From assembly GCF_016793485.1 (NCBI RefSeq), contig NZ_JAEULZ010000051.1:35375-99374 (forward strand): a stretch of 64,000 nucleotides of DNA, written 5' to 3'. Source of the DNA: Mesorhizobium sp. (GTDB taxonomy: Bacteria; Pseudomonadota; Alphaproteobacteria; Rhizobiales; Rhizobiaceae). Under the pieces are notes generated by a model. The model did no database searches and had not been told where the DNA came from. It saw only the letters and a list, made by a program, of their open reading frames with translations. Below, piece after piece: positions 44,707 to 54,071 of the stretch. Positions within the stretch are counted from its first letter, which is position 1; every line of letters starts with the position of its first letter. The position numbers and the translations under genes were made by a program.

Positions 44707-47700
44707 ATGGCGTGTAGCGTTAAGTATTTGAGCAGTGCAGGCATTCAGCACCGAGAAGTCAAAGGTGTTGAAGCACTCGCTAAGCATTTCCCAATCAATT
44801 GGCTGATGTACGCATCCCTGAACGCATTTCCAAAGAACAGCGCGCCAATCGAGATCGATCTCTTTGTGGTCATGGATGATCGGATCGTTTTGCTTGAACT
44901 TAAGGACTGGAACGGACCGCTGACCACCAAGGGTGATATGTGGGTTCATGCTGGTAAACGACTTCGATCCCCTGTCGTCTTGGGGAACGAAAAGGCACGA
45001 AAAATCAAGGGAATAATTACGAACCAGATTCCGTCCCTCAGGGGCGTATATGTCGACTCAAAAGTTGTCCTCACGGCGAGCACAACTCGGGATAACTTGT
45101 CTGATGACGAAAAGGGGCATGTTCTCACTCTAGAAGAAGCAAAGCTGCTTGGTGATAAGAAAGAGAGAAACAGGCTTCTCGGCCAAGTGACACTGACGGC
45201 TGTGAAGCCGAACATGCTTGTAAAGGACTTTGAGCGACTGTTCGGGGGCGGGTCATATTTCCAGCCCAGGAAAATGACGTGGGACGGATATACCGTCAGC
45301 GATGAGAACTTTTATCTACATCGCAGCGACATTTGGCGTGAGCATCGGGTTCATCTCGTGCGCGAGGAACGCGTAAAAGGGCTGCTGCGGCTTTGGCGGT
45401 TTGACAAGCTTCCTGTCGGGCTAAACGAGCCTGGCGGCCGACGGCTCATCGCTGATCGCGAATTACGGGCGGTGGCGTATCTCGGAGAAAACGGGAGTTG
45501 GATGTCTGAGCGCGGCATCCTTAGGCAAGTTGGAGCTCCCCCAGACGAGGTCCTGACGGAGCATCATCAGGTGCTTTCTGTTCCTCCGAATTGGACAACG
45601 CTGAGGCGCTACCTTGCTCGTTATGGTGGCGAGTTGTCACCCGAGCACCTCATCGATATCGCTCATACTGTTGCGTCTATGATCGCCGAGTTGCACACTC
45701 ATAATGTGGCGCACCGCGATATAGGTAGCGATGGGATATGGATGGGTGGCCCAACCGATATTGCGTTCACGGGGTTTTACTCCGCTACCATTCCTGATGA
45801 CACATCGGTATCCGATTATCTTCCAATACTCGGCACCTACTCGGCTCCGGAGGATCAGTGGAAAGTCGATGTTCCGACCTCAAAGCAAAGGGATGTTCGC
45901 AGCGTCGGCCTATTGATGCGGGAGCTGGCCTCTTTCGAGACAACCAAAAGCTCTCTGCCGCCGGGTTGGGTCGATGTCGCAGACAAGGCGATCGCAGCGC
46001 CCGAATTTCGTTACGCCGATGGTCGTGAGCTGGCAGAAGCATTAGGTGAGTTGAAAACGCCGTCTGGTCCGAACATTGATCAGTCGCGGCTTGATGAATT
46101 TGAAACAGCTGTCATTCCGTATGTGGCGTTCCCTCCGACAGGGCAAACTGTACAGGGACAAAACGCCACTACCTACACAAGCCTCGTAGGCGATACGCGA
46201 GCCCTCGTTAAGGTTTGGAACAGTCTTCAACGTGGCGACGCTCACCGCGATCACGCGCTTCTGGCTATGCTTGAACAAGCGGCTTCTCTTCGAAGCGTTC
46301 CCTTGCCCGGCGTACTCCCGGTTCTGTCCTGCGGGTTGTCTCCCGTCGGGCCTTTTCTGGTCACTGAATGGATAGATGGCGTCTCTGCAGATGGGTTTGC
46401 GCCCATTGACGAAACCGTCTTGCTAAGCGTGCTCGCCAGTCTCGTCGCATCAGTTGAGGGCCTCCATTTGAGAGGGTTTGGTCATGGTGACCTTCACCCG
46501 GGAAACGTTATCGTCACTGACGCGAATACGGTTTGTCTGATCGATGCGCTTGATATCTCTCAGGTCGGATCCGGAAGAATCGGAAGTCCCGGATGGGCGC
46601 CCGACGATCGGGAGCGCTGCACGATCCAACAGATTGACAGGTACGCTGCATGCAAAATGATTGCGATGTTAGCGGCATGTCTCGAGACACCTATTACGTC
46701 GCGATTGATCGCGGTTGCTACCGAGGAAATGGAGAGGCGTCCGATCGAGACGCTTGAGCCAATGGCGGAAGCACTCGCTGAAGCGCTATACGAAATCCGA
46801 AAAGAACCAAGGCCAACTTTTAAGCTTCACGGTTCCTTTCACGGCTTCACGGCGCTTCAAACGGATGGTGGTGCCCTCTGGGTCAAGCGCTACCGCACCG
46901 GCGAGGAACTCGATGTCTTTTGGGTGACAGGCCTCAACAAGCGATTGTTGATTCGAATCCGCAACGGGCGGCTGGAGGCGCTTGAGCTCGCCGACGCGCC
47001 GTTGGTCGAGCTTGGCAACGGCAGTCGCGTTCAGATGGATGTCTTCCTTGAGCAAGGAACAGAGTCTGGCGATGTGGAGGCGCTACTGGATTTTCTGCGA
47101 GCTCACGTCGAAGTGGATCGTACTGAGTTCCAAGACTCGGAGAAAGATGCTCCCGAATGGGAAGGCGAGGACGAGGAGGCTGATGATGAAGGCGATCTCG
47201 ATCAACATCAGGTAAGCTATAGCTCGCTACTCGACCTAAGACGCTTATGGTTGCGATCCGCGGAAATCGAAGAAGAGACGGCTCTACAAGTGCGACTTGA
47301 CCGTCGTTTGGCGGATGATGGTCAGTCCGCGGTTTACGAATACGAGACCCCCCGTCCCCTTGAGTTTGAAGACGAGGACATTGTTGAAGTGCGACAAGGC
47401 GGTATCCTTGGTCGGCGAGTTGGACAACTTGATGTGCTTCGGTGTGATAGCAGGCAAATAGCTATCCGGAATCAGAAGTTCGGCCTTGCCGAGGGAGAGT
47501 ACGTCTCACTCATCGATCGCAGGGATCGCGTGTCGAAGGAGCGGCGTCGCCGGGCGGTTGAGCGGATCACCCGCAATGCGAGCGTGGTTCCAAATCTGAT
47601 AGACTACTTTGATCCTAGCCAAAGCATTTCCGACCTCTGTTACAATGTCACGGTGGCAGATGAGCGCTTGGCTGCTTACGGATTGAACGCGGGGCAACAG

Positions 47701-49419
47701 GCCGCGTTCCAGGAGCTACTGAGGACTGGTCCCGTTGGTTTGCTGCAAGGCCCTCCTGGCTCCGGCAAGACAAGGTTCATCGCGTCGTTCGTACATTGGT
47801 TGCTGACAGAGGGCGGCGCCCGGCGAGTGCTTGTGGCAAGCCAATCTCACGAGGCCGTCAATAATGTTCTCGAGGAAGTGCTTAAGACCTATCGGGCCTG
47901 CGGTGGGAGCGCAGACCTACTCCGGGTCGGCTCTAGAGGGTCGACTGAGCGAGTTCGTCCTTACCAAGCTAGAACTCTTCGAGAACGGTACCGCGTAAGA
48001 TTTGAGAACGGGATCAAGACTCGAGTTGCGCATGCAGCGGCAGCGATAGGCGTTCCTCGGTCGTTCGCACATGAAGTGGTCGACATCGACCAAAAGCTTG
48101 CTTCCATTCAACGTTCCGTCGAACTCATCGAGCAGGCAAGCGAATCCGATGTGGATCGCGACGAGCGGAGGCGCTTGGAGACAAGGCTTCGGAGACTAGA
48201 CGAGGCATTCCGCCGGGAGGCGGGCAAACTGCTCGACGACATCAATGATGACCTTGACCGCTCCGAGTTCAGCTCAACCGTTGAAGCTGCGTTCAGCGCG
48301 GTGTCGGCCGCGCATCCACGGACGAGCCCTAGCGACCTCGTAAAAACTAGGCAGCTCGTTGCGCTTGCAAATGACTGGAAGGACACCCTGGCCACCGGGC
48401 ATCGAAATTTTGATGAGTTTCTAGCTAAGACTCGCCAGGTCGTCGCCGGGACATGTGTTGGCCTGGGGCAATCGCAGATCCGCTTAGAACAAGGCGCGTT
48501 CGACTGGGTCATAGTCGATGAAGCTGCGCGTTGCACAAGCGGGGAACTTGCTGTCCCCCTGCAGCTTGGGAGCCGCATTCTCTTGGTTGGTGACCAGCGA
48601 CAGTTGCGACCCATGGTTGATAGAGCGGTGCAACAGGGACTCCGTGAGGAGTTCGGGGCACTCGGAAAGGTGCTAGCGCAATCTGATTTTGAGAGGGCGT
48701 TTGACTCTGCATACGGACGCCGGAATGCCCGCGTTCTCGACGAACAGTATCGTATGACACCAGTCATCAGCGATCTCGTTTCGGAAGTCTTTTATGCGCC
48801 TCATGGAGTCAGACTCACGTCATCGGCGGATCGCAAGCCTGACGCTGCGTTCTCGGCCCTACCTGCAGACCTCGCGCAACCTGTGGCGTGGATCGATACG
48901 TCGTCACTTCCCGGCTCCCACGAACGAGATAAGAATGATCACCGCGACATCTGGAACGATGCCGAGATTCAGACGGTGATGTCGCTGCTCCTCCGCATCT
49001 CAAAGGAGGTGACGCTAGTCGAGGAGTTCTCAAAGCGGAACGATCCGGCGATCGGCGTCATCTGCATGTACAGTGAGCAAAAGAGACGGATCGAACGAGA
49101 ATGGGCACAGCAGCCTTTCTCGGAGATGTTCCGACGAACCGTCGTAATTGATACGGTCGATGCATATCAGGGGAAAGAGAATTCGATTGTGATTGTGACA
49201 CTCGTCCGATCCAATGGCGAAAAAAAGCCCGGGCATGTCGGTCGGGAAAACAGATGCAACGTGGCCATGTCGCGAGCAAAGGAGCGTCTATTTATCGTTG
49301 GCGATACGACGATGTGGGGAAGCAGCAAGTGCCGATCCCCAATGGGGGACGTTCTAGCCCGAATTAGGAATATGAGGCAGTCAGACGGTGGCGTGCGCAG
49401 CGCTGCGGAGATCGGCTGA
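44707..49419 (+). CDS. Giant NERD nuclease / double kinase-like / SF1 helicase protein (candidate defence effector)
   Basis: The 1570-residue protein combines four parts. A NERD nuclease-like domain occupies about 1-190, with acids in IEIDLFVV (Glu49, Asp51) and LLELKDW (Glu64, Lys66). A first kinase-like domain spans about 200-460, with HRDIGSDG at 336 and APE-like GTYSAPEDQW; its DFG position reads FTGF, so it is probably catalytically weak. A second kinase-like domain spans about 480-750, with ALVKVWN, HGDLHPGN (from 593) and LIDALD. After an acidic linker, an Upf1-like SF1 helicase spans about 930-1560, with GPPGSGKT at 1015, VIVDEAAR, VGDQRQLRP, LDEQYRM, DAYQGKENS and NVAMSRAKE. The stop overlaps the next gene. 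NERD-kinase fusions such as PglW act in phage defence; a defence role here is inference. Confidence 0.85.
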   Translation: MACSVKYLSSAGIQHREVKGVEALAKHFPINWLMYASLNAFPKNSAPIEIDLFVVMDDRIVLLELKDWNGPLTTKGDMWVHAGKRLRSPVVLGNEKARKIKGIITNQIPSLRGVYVDSKVVLTASTTRDNLSDDEKGHVLTLEEAKLLGDKKERNRLLGQVTLTAVKPNMLVKDFERLFGGGSYFQPRKMTWDGYTVSDENFYLHRSDIWREHRVHLVREERVKGLLRLWRFDKLPVGLNEPGGRRLIADRELRAVAYLGENGSWMSERGILRQVGAPPDEVLTEHHQVLSVPPNWTTLRRYLARYGGELSPEHLIDIAHTVASMIAELHTHNVAHRDIGSDGIWMGGPTDIAFTGFYSATIPDDTSVSDYLPILGTYSAPEDQWKVDVPTSKQRDVRSVGLLMRELASFETTKSSLPPGWVDVADKAIAAPEFRYADGRELAEALGELKTPSGPNIDQSRLDEFETAVIPYVAFPPTGQTVQGQNATTYTSLVGDTRALVKVWNSLQRGDAHRDHALLAMLEQAASLRSVPLPGVLPVLSCGLSPVGPFLVTEWIDGVSADGFAPIDETVLLSVLASLVASVEGLHLRGFGHGDLHPGNVIVTDANTVCLIDALDISQVGSGRIGSPGWAPDDRERCTIQQIDRYAACKMIAMLAACLETPITSRLIAVATEEMERRPIETLEPMAEALAEALYEIRKEPRPTFKLHGSFHGFTALQTDGGALWVKRYRTGEELDVFWVTGLNKRLLIRIRNGRLEALELADAPLVELGNGSRVQMDVFLEQGTESGDVEALLDFLRAHVEVDRTEFQDSEKDAPEWEGEDEEADDEGDLDQHQVSYSSLLDLRRLWLRSAEIEEETALQVRLDRRLADDGQSAVYEYETPRPLEFEDEDIVEVRQGGILGRRVGQLDVLRCDSRQIAIRNQKFGLAEGEYVSLIDRRDRVSKERRRRAVERITRNASVVPNLIDYFDPSQSISDLCYNVTVADERLAAYGLNAGQQAAFQELLRTGPVGLLQGPPGSGKTRFIASFVHWLLTEGGARRVLVASQSHEAVNNVLEEVLKTYRACGGSADLLRVGSRGSTERVRPYQARTLRERYRVRFENGIKTRVAHAAAAIGVPRSFAHEVVDIDQKLASIQRSVELIEQASESDVDRDERRRLETRLRRLDEAFRREAGKLLDDINDDLDRSEFSSTVEAAFSAVSAAHPRTSPSDLVKTRQLVALANDWKDTLATGHRNFDEFLAKTRQVVAGTCVGLGQSQIRLEQGAFDWVIVDEAARCTSGELAVPLQLGSRILLVGDQRQLRPMVDRAVQQGLREEFGALGKVLAQSDFERAFDSAYGRRNARVLDEQYRMTPVISDLVSEVFYAPHGVRLTSSADRKPDAAFSALPADLAQPVAWIDTSSLPGSHERDKNDHRDIWNDAEIQTVMSLLLRISKEVTLVEEFSKRNDPAIGVICMYSEQKRRIEREWAQQPFSEMFRRTVVIDTVDAYQGKENSIVIVTLVRSNGEKKPGHVGRENRCNVAMSRAKERLFIVGDTTMWGSSKCRSPMGDVLARIRNMRQSDGGVRSAAEIG

Positions 49420-50810
49420 TGACAGCGGAAGCACACCGTATCGAGATTGACGCTGTCGACTTTCAGATATCATGTCGCCGCTTTTCCGTTCGTGCGACAA
49501 TCACGCGGGACCGGCAATTGCCTGTAGTGGATGAGTTTGTTCTTCGTCTGCTAGCCCTCCTTGAGAGACTGTCCGTGCAGCGGATGCGCGCGTGGTTTGG
49601 CTTCTCTGCAAGCGAAATGGAGACAGTTCTCGTCGATATGGGAAGGCGGGGACTTATCGAGTTTGATCACGATGAGGTTGTTCTAGCCGCGGCTGGACGA
49701 GAACTGTTCAAATCGAGCGGTGTCGGTGGCGTGCCTCAGATCGTCGAGGTGGCACCCCTGATCGGCGACGTTTGGTTCGACCTCGTGAGCAGGACTATGG
49801 TCCCAAGGTCTCGCTCGCGTCCCGGTGATTTTTTGGTGAAACTCATGGAGGTGCCTGACTCACGAGATTTTCCGGAAGCCTTCGCACGGAGAGCGTTTGA
49901 GGAGAACTTTAGGGACTATGCTCGGCGGATTCGACGCATCCCTGATCCTGATGCCATCAATTTGTACTCCATATCCGGTGTGGAAGGTGGAGCCTACGGC
50001 TACCAAGCACTGCAATCACAGCTGGTTTTGGATCTAGATCGCCTGGGAGTTCGCCCGACCTTTCTAGACTCCGGAGATAGCGCGTCGGGTTTCCAGAAAC
50101 TGGCCGTTGCAGCGAATGATGCTTGGCAATCCGTTACAGGCCCCGACGTTGCCTCGGGTGCTATGGCCGAATTTGAGCGCATGACTGGCGACAACCGCTT
50201 GGAGTCACTTCTGCAGAATGCGGCTGAGCAAGGCGCCTGGATTGAGGCGTTTAGTCTGTCAGAGATACACGATACCGGTTATCGCCCCAGCGTCGGCGCA
50301 ACATACCTTAAGAGCAATACCGATCGGCTTGTGCAGCGGATAGGAGATGCGAAGATCGAGCAGCCGATTACCGAGATAATCTGGCTTCGACCCAGTGGCT
50401 CGACGTGGGCGCGTACGACGCGAGTAGTGGAAGCGTTGACCGAAATAAGAGACGCACTTCGCAACAAGGGACACTCCGATGTTCGATCTGTTCTGACCAT
50501 GCCTCGTTCTACATCTAGGTCGACGCGACTGACTCACAAACGAGTTTTCGATCGTGGTGTATTGCTCCCTCAGGGCCATCTTCCGTCAAATCTGGAAGTT
50601 CTTCTAATCCCGGGAGTGGTAGCACTCATCAACATTCACGTTCCCGTCCAGCAACACTCCGTTCCAGTTGGCGGTATGGTGTCAAACGCTCGCCGTATAG
50701 GGCGAATTGCTGAGCGACTTAGAGCCATCCACGACCCAGAGGTTGAAGAGCTTTGGCATCGCCAGACCGGCATCAAAGGTGCTGGTGTCGTGGTTGAGTC
50801 GAACAAGTAG
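49419..50810 (+). CDS. Unknown partner protein of the NERD-kinase-helicase
   Basis: The 463-residue product is translationally coupled to the giant protein by an ATGA overlap. Residues 35-90 look like a winged helix (DEFVLRLLALLERLSVQRMR, FSASEMETVLVDMGRRGLIE). The central part has a GVEGGAYGYQALQSQLVLDL segment. The C-terminal part has a hydrophobic strand (LEVLLIPGVVALINIHVPVQ) followed by VPVGGMVSNARRIGRIAERL. I do not recognise the family. The coupling suggests the two proteins form a complex or that this one is a sensor or regulator. Confidence 0.7.
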   Translation: MTAEAHRIEIDAVDFQISCRRFSVRATITRDRQLPVVDEFVLRLLALLERLSVQRMRAWFGFSASEMETVLVDMGRRGLIEFDHDEVVLAAAGRELFKSSGVGGVPQIVEVAPLIGDVWFDLVSRTMVPRSRSRPGDFLVKLMEVPDSRDFPEAFARRAFEENFRDYARRIRRIPDPDAINLYSISGVEGGAYGYQALQSQLVLDLDRLGVRPTFLDSGDSASGFQKLAVAANDAWQSVTGPDVASGAMAEFERMTGDNRLESLLQNAAEQGAWIEAFSLSEIHDTGYRPSVGATYLKSNTDRLVQRIGDAKIEQPITEIIWLRPSGSTWARTTRVVEALTEIRDALRNKGHSDVRSVLTMPRSTSRSTRLTHKRVFDRGVLLPQGHLPSNLEVLLIPGVVALINIHVPVQQHSVPVGGMVSNARRIGRIAERLRAIHDPEVEELWHRQTGIKGAGVVVESNK

Positions 50811-50835
50811 ATGGGTGACTATCTAGGGCCCGGAC

Positions 50836-51372
50836 TCATAACCAGTAACTGACGGTTGCCGCTATGCAGATGGCGGCCAGGAAGTTCGTGGCAAGCCTGT
50901 CATAGCGGGTGGCAATGCGCCGGAAGTCCTTGAGGCGGCAGAACATGCGCTCGATGGCATTGCGATCGCGGTAGAGATAGGGCGAGAAGCAGTTCTTCCA
51001 CTTCCGGTTTACCTTCGGCGGTATGTTGGCAAAGCCGCCGCGCTCCTTGACCTGACGACGGATGGCGTCGCTGTCATAGCCTTTGTCAGCGTTCAGCAGG
51101 GATGTCGGCGGCATGCGCTCGATGAGCACTTCGCCGGCCTTGCAGTCGGCGATATGGCCTCCGGTCAGGAGGAAGGCAACAGGTCTGCAAAGTTCATCGG
51201 TCAGGGCATGGATCTTGGTGGTGCGACCGCCGCGCGATCTGCCGATCGCCTGGTTGAGTTCCCCCTTTTTCCTCCCGCCGCACTGCGATGGGCTCGCACG
51301 GCAGAGGAATCGATGAGCAGCTGAGCAGGTGGTCCGCCGGCATTGGCCAGGGCGTGGAATATGGAGCTCCAT
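50836..51372 (-). CDS. IS5-family transposase, second frame (OrfB)
   Basis: From KKGELNQAIGRSRGGRTTKI onward this frame continues the transposase with the second Asp (SLLNADKGYDSDAIRR) and the Glu region YLYRDRNAIERMFCRLKDFR. The first 30 or so residues before KKGELNQ are out-of-frame readthrough. It is expected to be expressed as an OrfAB fusion through the slippery run. Confidence 0.85.
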   Translation of the reverse strand: MELHIPRPGQCRRTTCSAAHRFLCRASPSQCGGRKKGELNQAIGRSRGGRTTKIHALTDELCRPVAFLLTGGHIADCKAGEVLIERMPPTSLLNADKGYDSDAIRRQVKERGGFANIPPKVNRKWKNCFSPYLYRDRNAIERMFCRLKDFRRIATRYDRLATNFLAAICIAATVSYWL

Positions 51373-51596
51373 ACGCCTTTGGCCGCCCAGCGCTGGAAGC
51401 GGTTGTAGAGCGTCTTCCTCGGACCGTAGACAGAAGGTGCGTCAACCCAGCGCCCTCCGCTCTTGATGACATGGATGATGCCGCTGATCACCCGCCGGTC
51501 ATCCACGCGCGGCTTGCCACGGGTGTCGGTGGGAAGGTGCGGTCTCAGCTTCGCGAACTGCTCGTCGGTCAGCCAGAAATGATCCCGATTCATCAC
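51201..51596 (-). CDS. IS5-family transposase, first frame (OrfA)
   Basis: The 131-residue frame holds the DNA-binding N-terminus (DHFWLTDEQFAKLRPHLPTD, IIHVIKSGGRWVDAPSVYGP) and the first catalytic Asp in LLIDSSAVRAHRSAAGG. Past the A5G5 run at 51261-51270 it leaves the transposase sequence. A -1 slip there joins it to OrfB, as in IS427-type elements. Confidence 0.85.
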   Translation of the reverse strand: MMNRDHFWLTDEQFAKLRPHLPTDTRGKPRVDDRRVISGIIHVIKSGGRWVDAPSVYGPRKTLYNRFQRWAAKGVWSSIFHALANAGGPPAQLLIDSSAVRAHRSAAGGKRGNSTRRSADRAAVAPPRSMP

Positions 51597-51689
51597 TGTC
51601 CTCCTTTCGGAGGCCGTGAATCATATCAGGCCGCGTGACGGAACCCCTTTATGGGTCCGGACCCTAGAATTGCCGAATAGCTGTCAGCA

Positions 51690-51870
51690 CTCTTCCGTCG
51701 GCCGAGCTTCGAAAGCTGCTGACGAGATTTTCGTGATGCGAGATGGGCAGATCGTGGAGCGAGGGATCCATGCCGATCTGATGCTGAGGCAAGGTTTCAA
51801 CGCCAAGCTAATCAGTTATCAGTCAGGTCAGCGGGATGTCGCAGTTCGCGACACGGCTGTTTCGGTTTGA
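51690..51870 (+). pseudogene. C-terminal remnant of an ABC exporter ATPase
   Basis: The frame reads KAADEIFVMRDGQIVERGIH followed by ADLMLRQGFNAKL and ends at TGA 51868-51870. This is the D-loop/H-loop end of an exporter-type ABC ATPase after the switch histidine. Everything upstream is missing and an IS5 element stands directly before it. Confidence 0.7.
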
Positions 51871-51950
51871 AGCAATCCAGTTTTTTGGCGGCGAGGCGAT
51901 AGACCGAGAAATATTCGCCGCGTAAAGTTGCATTTATTGGGGGATAATAA

Positions 51951-54053
51951 ATGCCATCGTTGAAAACAAACCTCGTCAAAAGAATTGATCGGCTTCCCAA
52001 GCCGACCAACGCTGCTGATGCCATGCAACCTCTTTTCGAAGCGGTGAGTAATTCGATTCACAGCACACAGGATCGGTTCAAGGAAAACGTCCCGACCAAT
52101 GGGAAGATCATTGTCACCCTCACCATGGCGCGCCGGCAGGCGCCGGCAAAGATTGTGGTCGAAGACAATGGCGTGGGTCTCGATGGCAGAAACTATGAGG
52201 CCTTCACCACAACCGATACGGACAACAAGATTGCGCGCGGCGGGAAGGGCGTTGGGCGGCTACTGTGGCTGGATTGCTTTGAAGCGATCAGCGTCACGAG
52301 CACGTCGGTAGAAGGTGGCCTACCCAAGCGTCGGAAGTTCCGCTTCGTCTTGTCGCAGTCCGACCAGATCCAGGACTACGAAGAGAGCAAAATCGACGCC
52401 ACGGCTCCGGACACGGGGGTAATGGTCGAGTTTAATGGGCTCCGCGACAATGGTTATCGCGCTAAATTCCCGGGCCGCCCAGCGTATGTGTTCCAGCATT
52501 TCACGTCACATTTTTTGCCGACCTTCATCGGGTCGCGCTCGCCTCGCATTACCGTACACTGCGGTGATGAGACCCGGCACTATCCAGAGGAAATCAATTC
52601 GATCATCCACCGCCGGGAGACCATCGAGAACATTCCAACTGCTGACTACGGGCCGCTTACACTCACGCTGATGGAGTGCGACAAGGTCGCGAGCGCGGAC
52701 CTGCAGGGGTCGCACTTCGTCCACTTCATAGCGCACGACCGAACGGTTCATTCCCAAAAGATCGACGGCAAGCTGGGTCTCAAGTATTTTGGGGCGAACG
52801 AGGACCGGGTATTTCACGCCGTTCTCACCGGCAAATTCCTGGACGACAATGTCAATCAGGAACGTACAAAGTTTCAGTTCGAGGACGCGGTCCTCGATCG
52901 CATCGTAAGCGACGTCTGTGCACCTCACATCGAGAAGTTTCTTGCAGAACCGTTGCAAGCGCTGCGCCAGGATCAGCGAACCAGGGTCAAGGCAATTGCC
53001 GAATCTTACCCATCAGTTGCGTTCGGCGACGTCGATGAGCTGCAGGAAAAGCTCCCCTCGGGTGAGCTAAACGATGATGCGATCTTCGGGCATCTGTCGC
53101 GTGAGCGCTATCGCCGGGATCAGCGCCAGGCGGAGAAAATCCGGACCGTACTCGAGCGATTGAAGGAGCCGTCGGTCGACGTGAATGCGTTTGCGAGCGC
53201 AATCGAGGCCGCCGGCAAGGCAATCGAAGAGGCGGAGCAGAAGAGCCTCACCGAGTACATCGTTCGCCGAAAGGTCGTGCTGGATTTCATCGAGATCCTG
53301 CTTGAGAAGGTTCGCGACGATACGCGTGACAGCAGCTATCAGCGTGAAGATATCCTGCACTCGTTCATCTGCCCGCTGCGTATCAACACCCTAGCCGATG
53401 GCGGCAGGAAAGTTGTGCCGGCAGCCTCGCATGATCTTTGGATAATCGACGAGCGTCTGACATTCGCCCAATACTTCAGCTCGGACGACGAGTTTCAAAA
53501 CCTATCCGATTCAATCGTCAGCGATGAGCGGCCGGACGTCCTGATCTTCGACCATGTACACGGGCTGCGCCAGACCGACGATCCCTCGCGGGTGCTGCTC
53601 GTGGAGTTCAAACGTCCCGGCCGAACCAGCTATGGCACGGACGAGAACCCTCAGCACCAGGTCGAGCGTTATGTGCGCCGACTTCTAGAAGGCGGTAAGC
53701 TCGACGTTAAGGGCCGGCCCATTAAGCTGAAGGAAGACACGGTCTTCTATTGCTTCATAGTCGCTGACATCGTGGGGAAAATGGACGACTGGACCTATTC
53801 ATGGGACCGTACCGCCGACGGGCGAGGGCGCTACTACCAGCCCCGCTCGGGTTTCAAGGGGTCGATCGAGCTCGTGGGGTGGGACACACTCCTCAGTGAC
53901 GCCAGAGAGCGGAATCAGGCCTTCTTCGATCGCGCCGGTATTTCGGGCAAGAGCTTCTTTGTAGAGGCGCAGGAAACATCCCATCAGCGCCTGCGTAACG
54001 AGGACGAATTGGCCGCCGACACGATGTCGTCGGCCGACGCGGCTACTGCGTGA
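51951..54053 (+). CDS. GHKL ATPase with C-terminal PD-(D/E)xK-like nuclease domain (candidate defence protein)
   Basis: The 700-residue protein has an N-terminal GHKL ATP-binding fold: N-box FEAVSNSIHS (Glu30, Asn34), EDNGVGLD (71-78) and GGKGVGRLLWLD (97-108). A transducer-like middle and a helical region follow (370-460). The C-terminal domain has PDVLIFD (Asp529), LLVEFKRPGR (Glu552, Lys554) and HQVERYVRRL, the arrangement of a PD-(D/E)xK nuclease. The family is similar in design to MORC- or Hsp90-like prokaryotic immunity proteins. The PIN nuclease gene follows after 18 bp. Substrate and trigger are unknown. Confidence 0.8.
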   Translation: MPSLKTNLVKRIDRLPKPTNAADAMQPLFEAVSNSIHSTQDRFKENVPTNGKIIVTLTMARRQAPAKIVVEDNGVGLDGRNYEAFTTTDTDNKIARGGKGVGRLLWLDCFEAISVTSTSVEGGLPKRRKFRFVLSQSDQIQDYEESKIDATAPDTGVMVEFNGLRDNGYRAKFPGRPAYVFQHFTSHFLPTFIGSRSPRITVHCGDETRHYPEEINSIIHRRETIENIPTADYGPLTLTLMECDKVASADLQGSHFVHFIAHDRTVHSQKIDGKLGLKYFGANEDRVFHAVLTGKFLDDNVNQERTKFQFEDAVLDRIVSDVCAPHIEKFLAEPLQALRQDQRTRVKAIAESYPSVAFGDVDELQEKLPSGELNDDAIFGHLSRERYRRDQRQAEKIRTVLERLKEPSVDVNAFASAIEAAGKAIEEAEQKSLTEYIVRRKVVLDFIEILLEKVRDDTRDSSYQREDILHSFICPLRINTLADGGRKVVPAASHDLWIIDERLTFAQYFSSDDEFQNLSDSIVSDERPDVLIFDHVHGLRQTDDPSRVLLVEFKRPGRTSYGTDENPQHQVERYVRRLLEGGKLDVKGRPIKLKEDTVFYCFIVADIVGKMDDWTYSWDRTADGRGRYYQPRSGFKGSIELVGWDTLLSDARERNQAFFDRAGISGKSFFVEAQETSHQRLRNEDELAADTMSSADAATA

Positions 54054-54071
54054 TCGCGGCGGGAGAAACGG

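Larger units (their letters stand above)
50826..51664. mobile_element. IS5-family (IS427-like) insertion sequence
   Basis: The element is 839 bp with matching ends. The left inverted repeat reads GGGCCCGGACTCATAA (50826-50841) and the right one, reverse complemented, GGGTCCGGACCCATAA (51649-51664). It is flanked by TA on both sides within a former CTAG, fitting the TA/TNA target duplication of this subgroup. It carries two overlapping transposase frames. It inserted just downstream of the partner gene and next to an ABC-exporter remnant. Confidence 0.88.

Noticed and set aside
51951-54053. GHKL protein as a two-component histidine kinase or Hsp90
   Set aside because: There is no H-box or receiver-facing domain, and the C-terminal region resembles a nuclease rather than Hsp90 segments.
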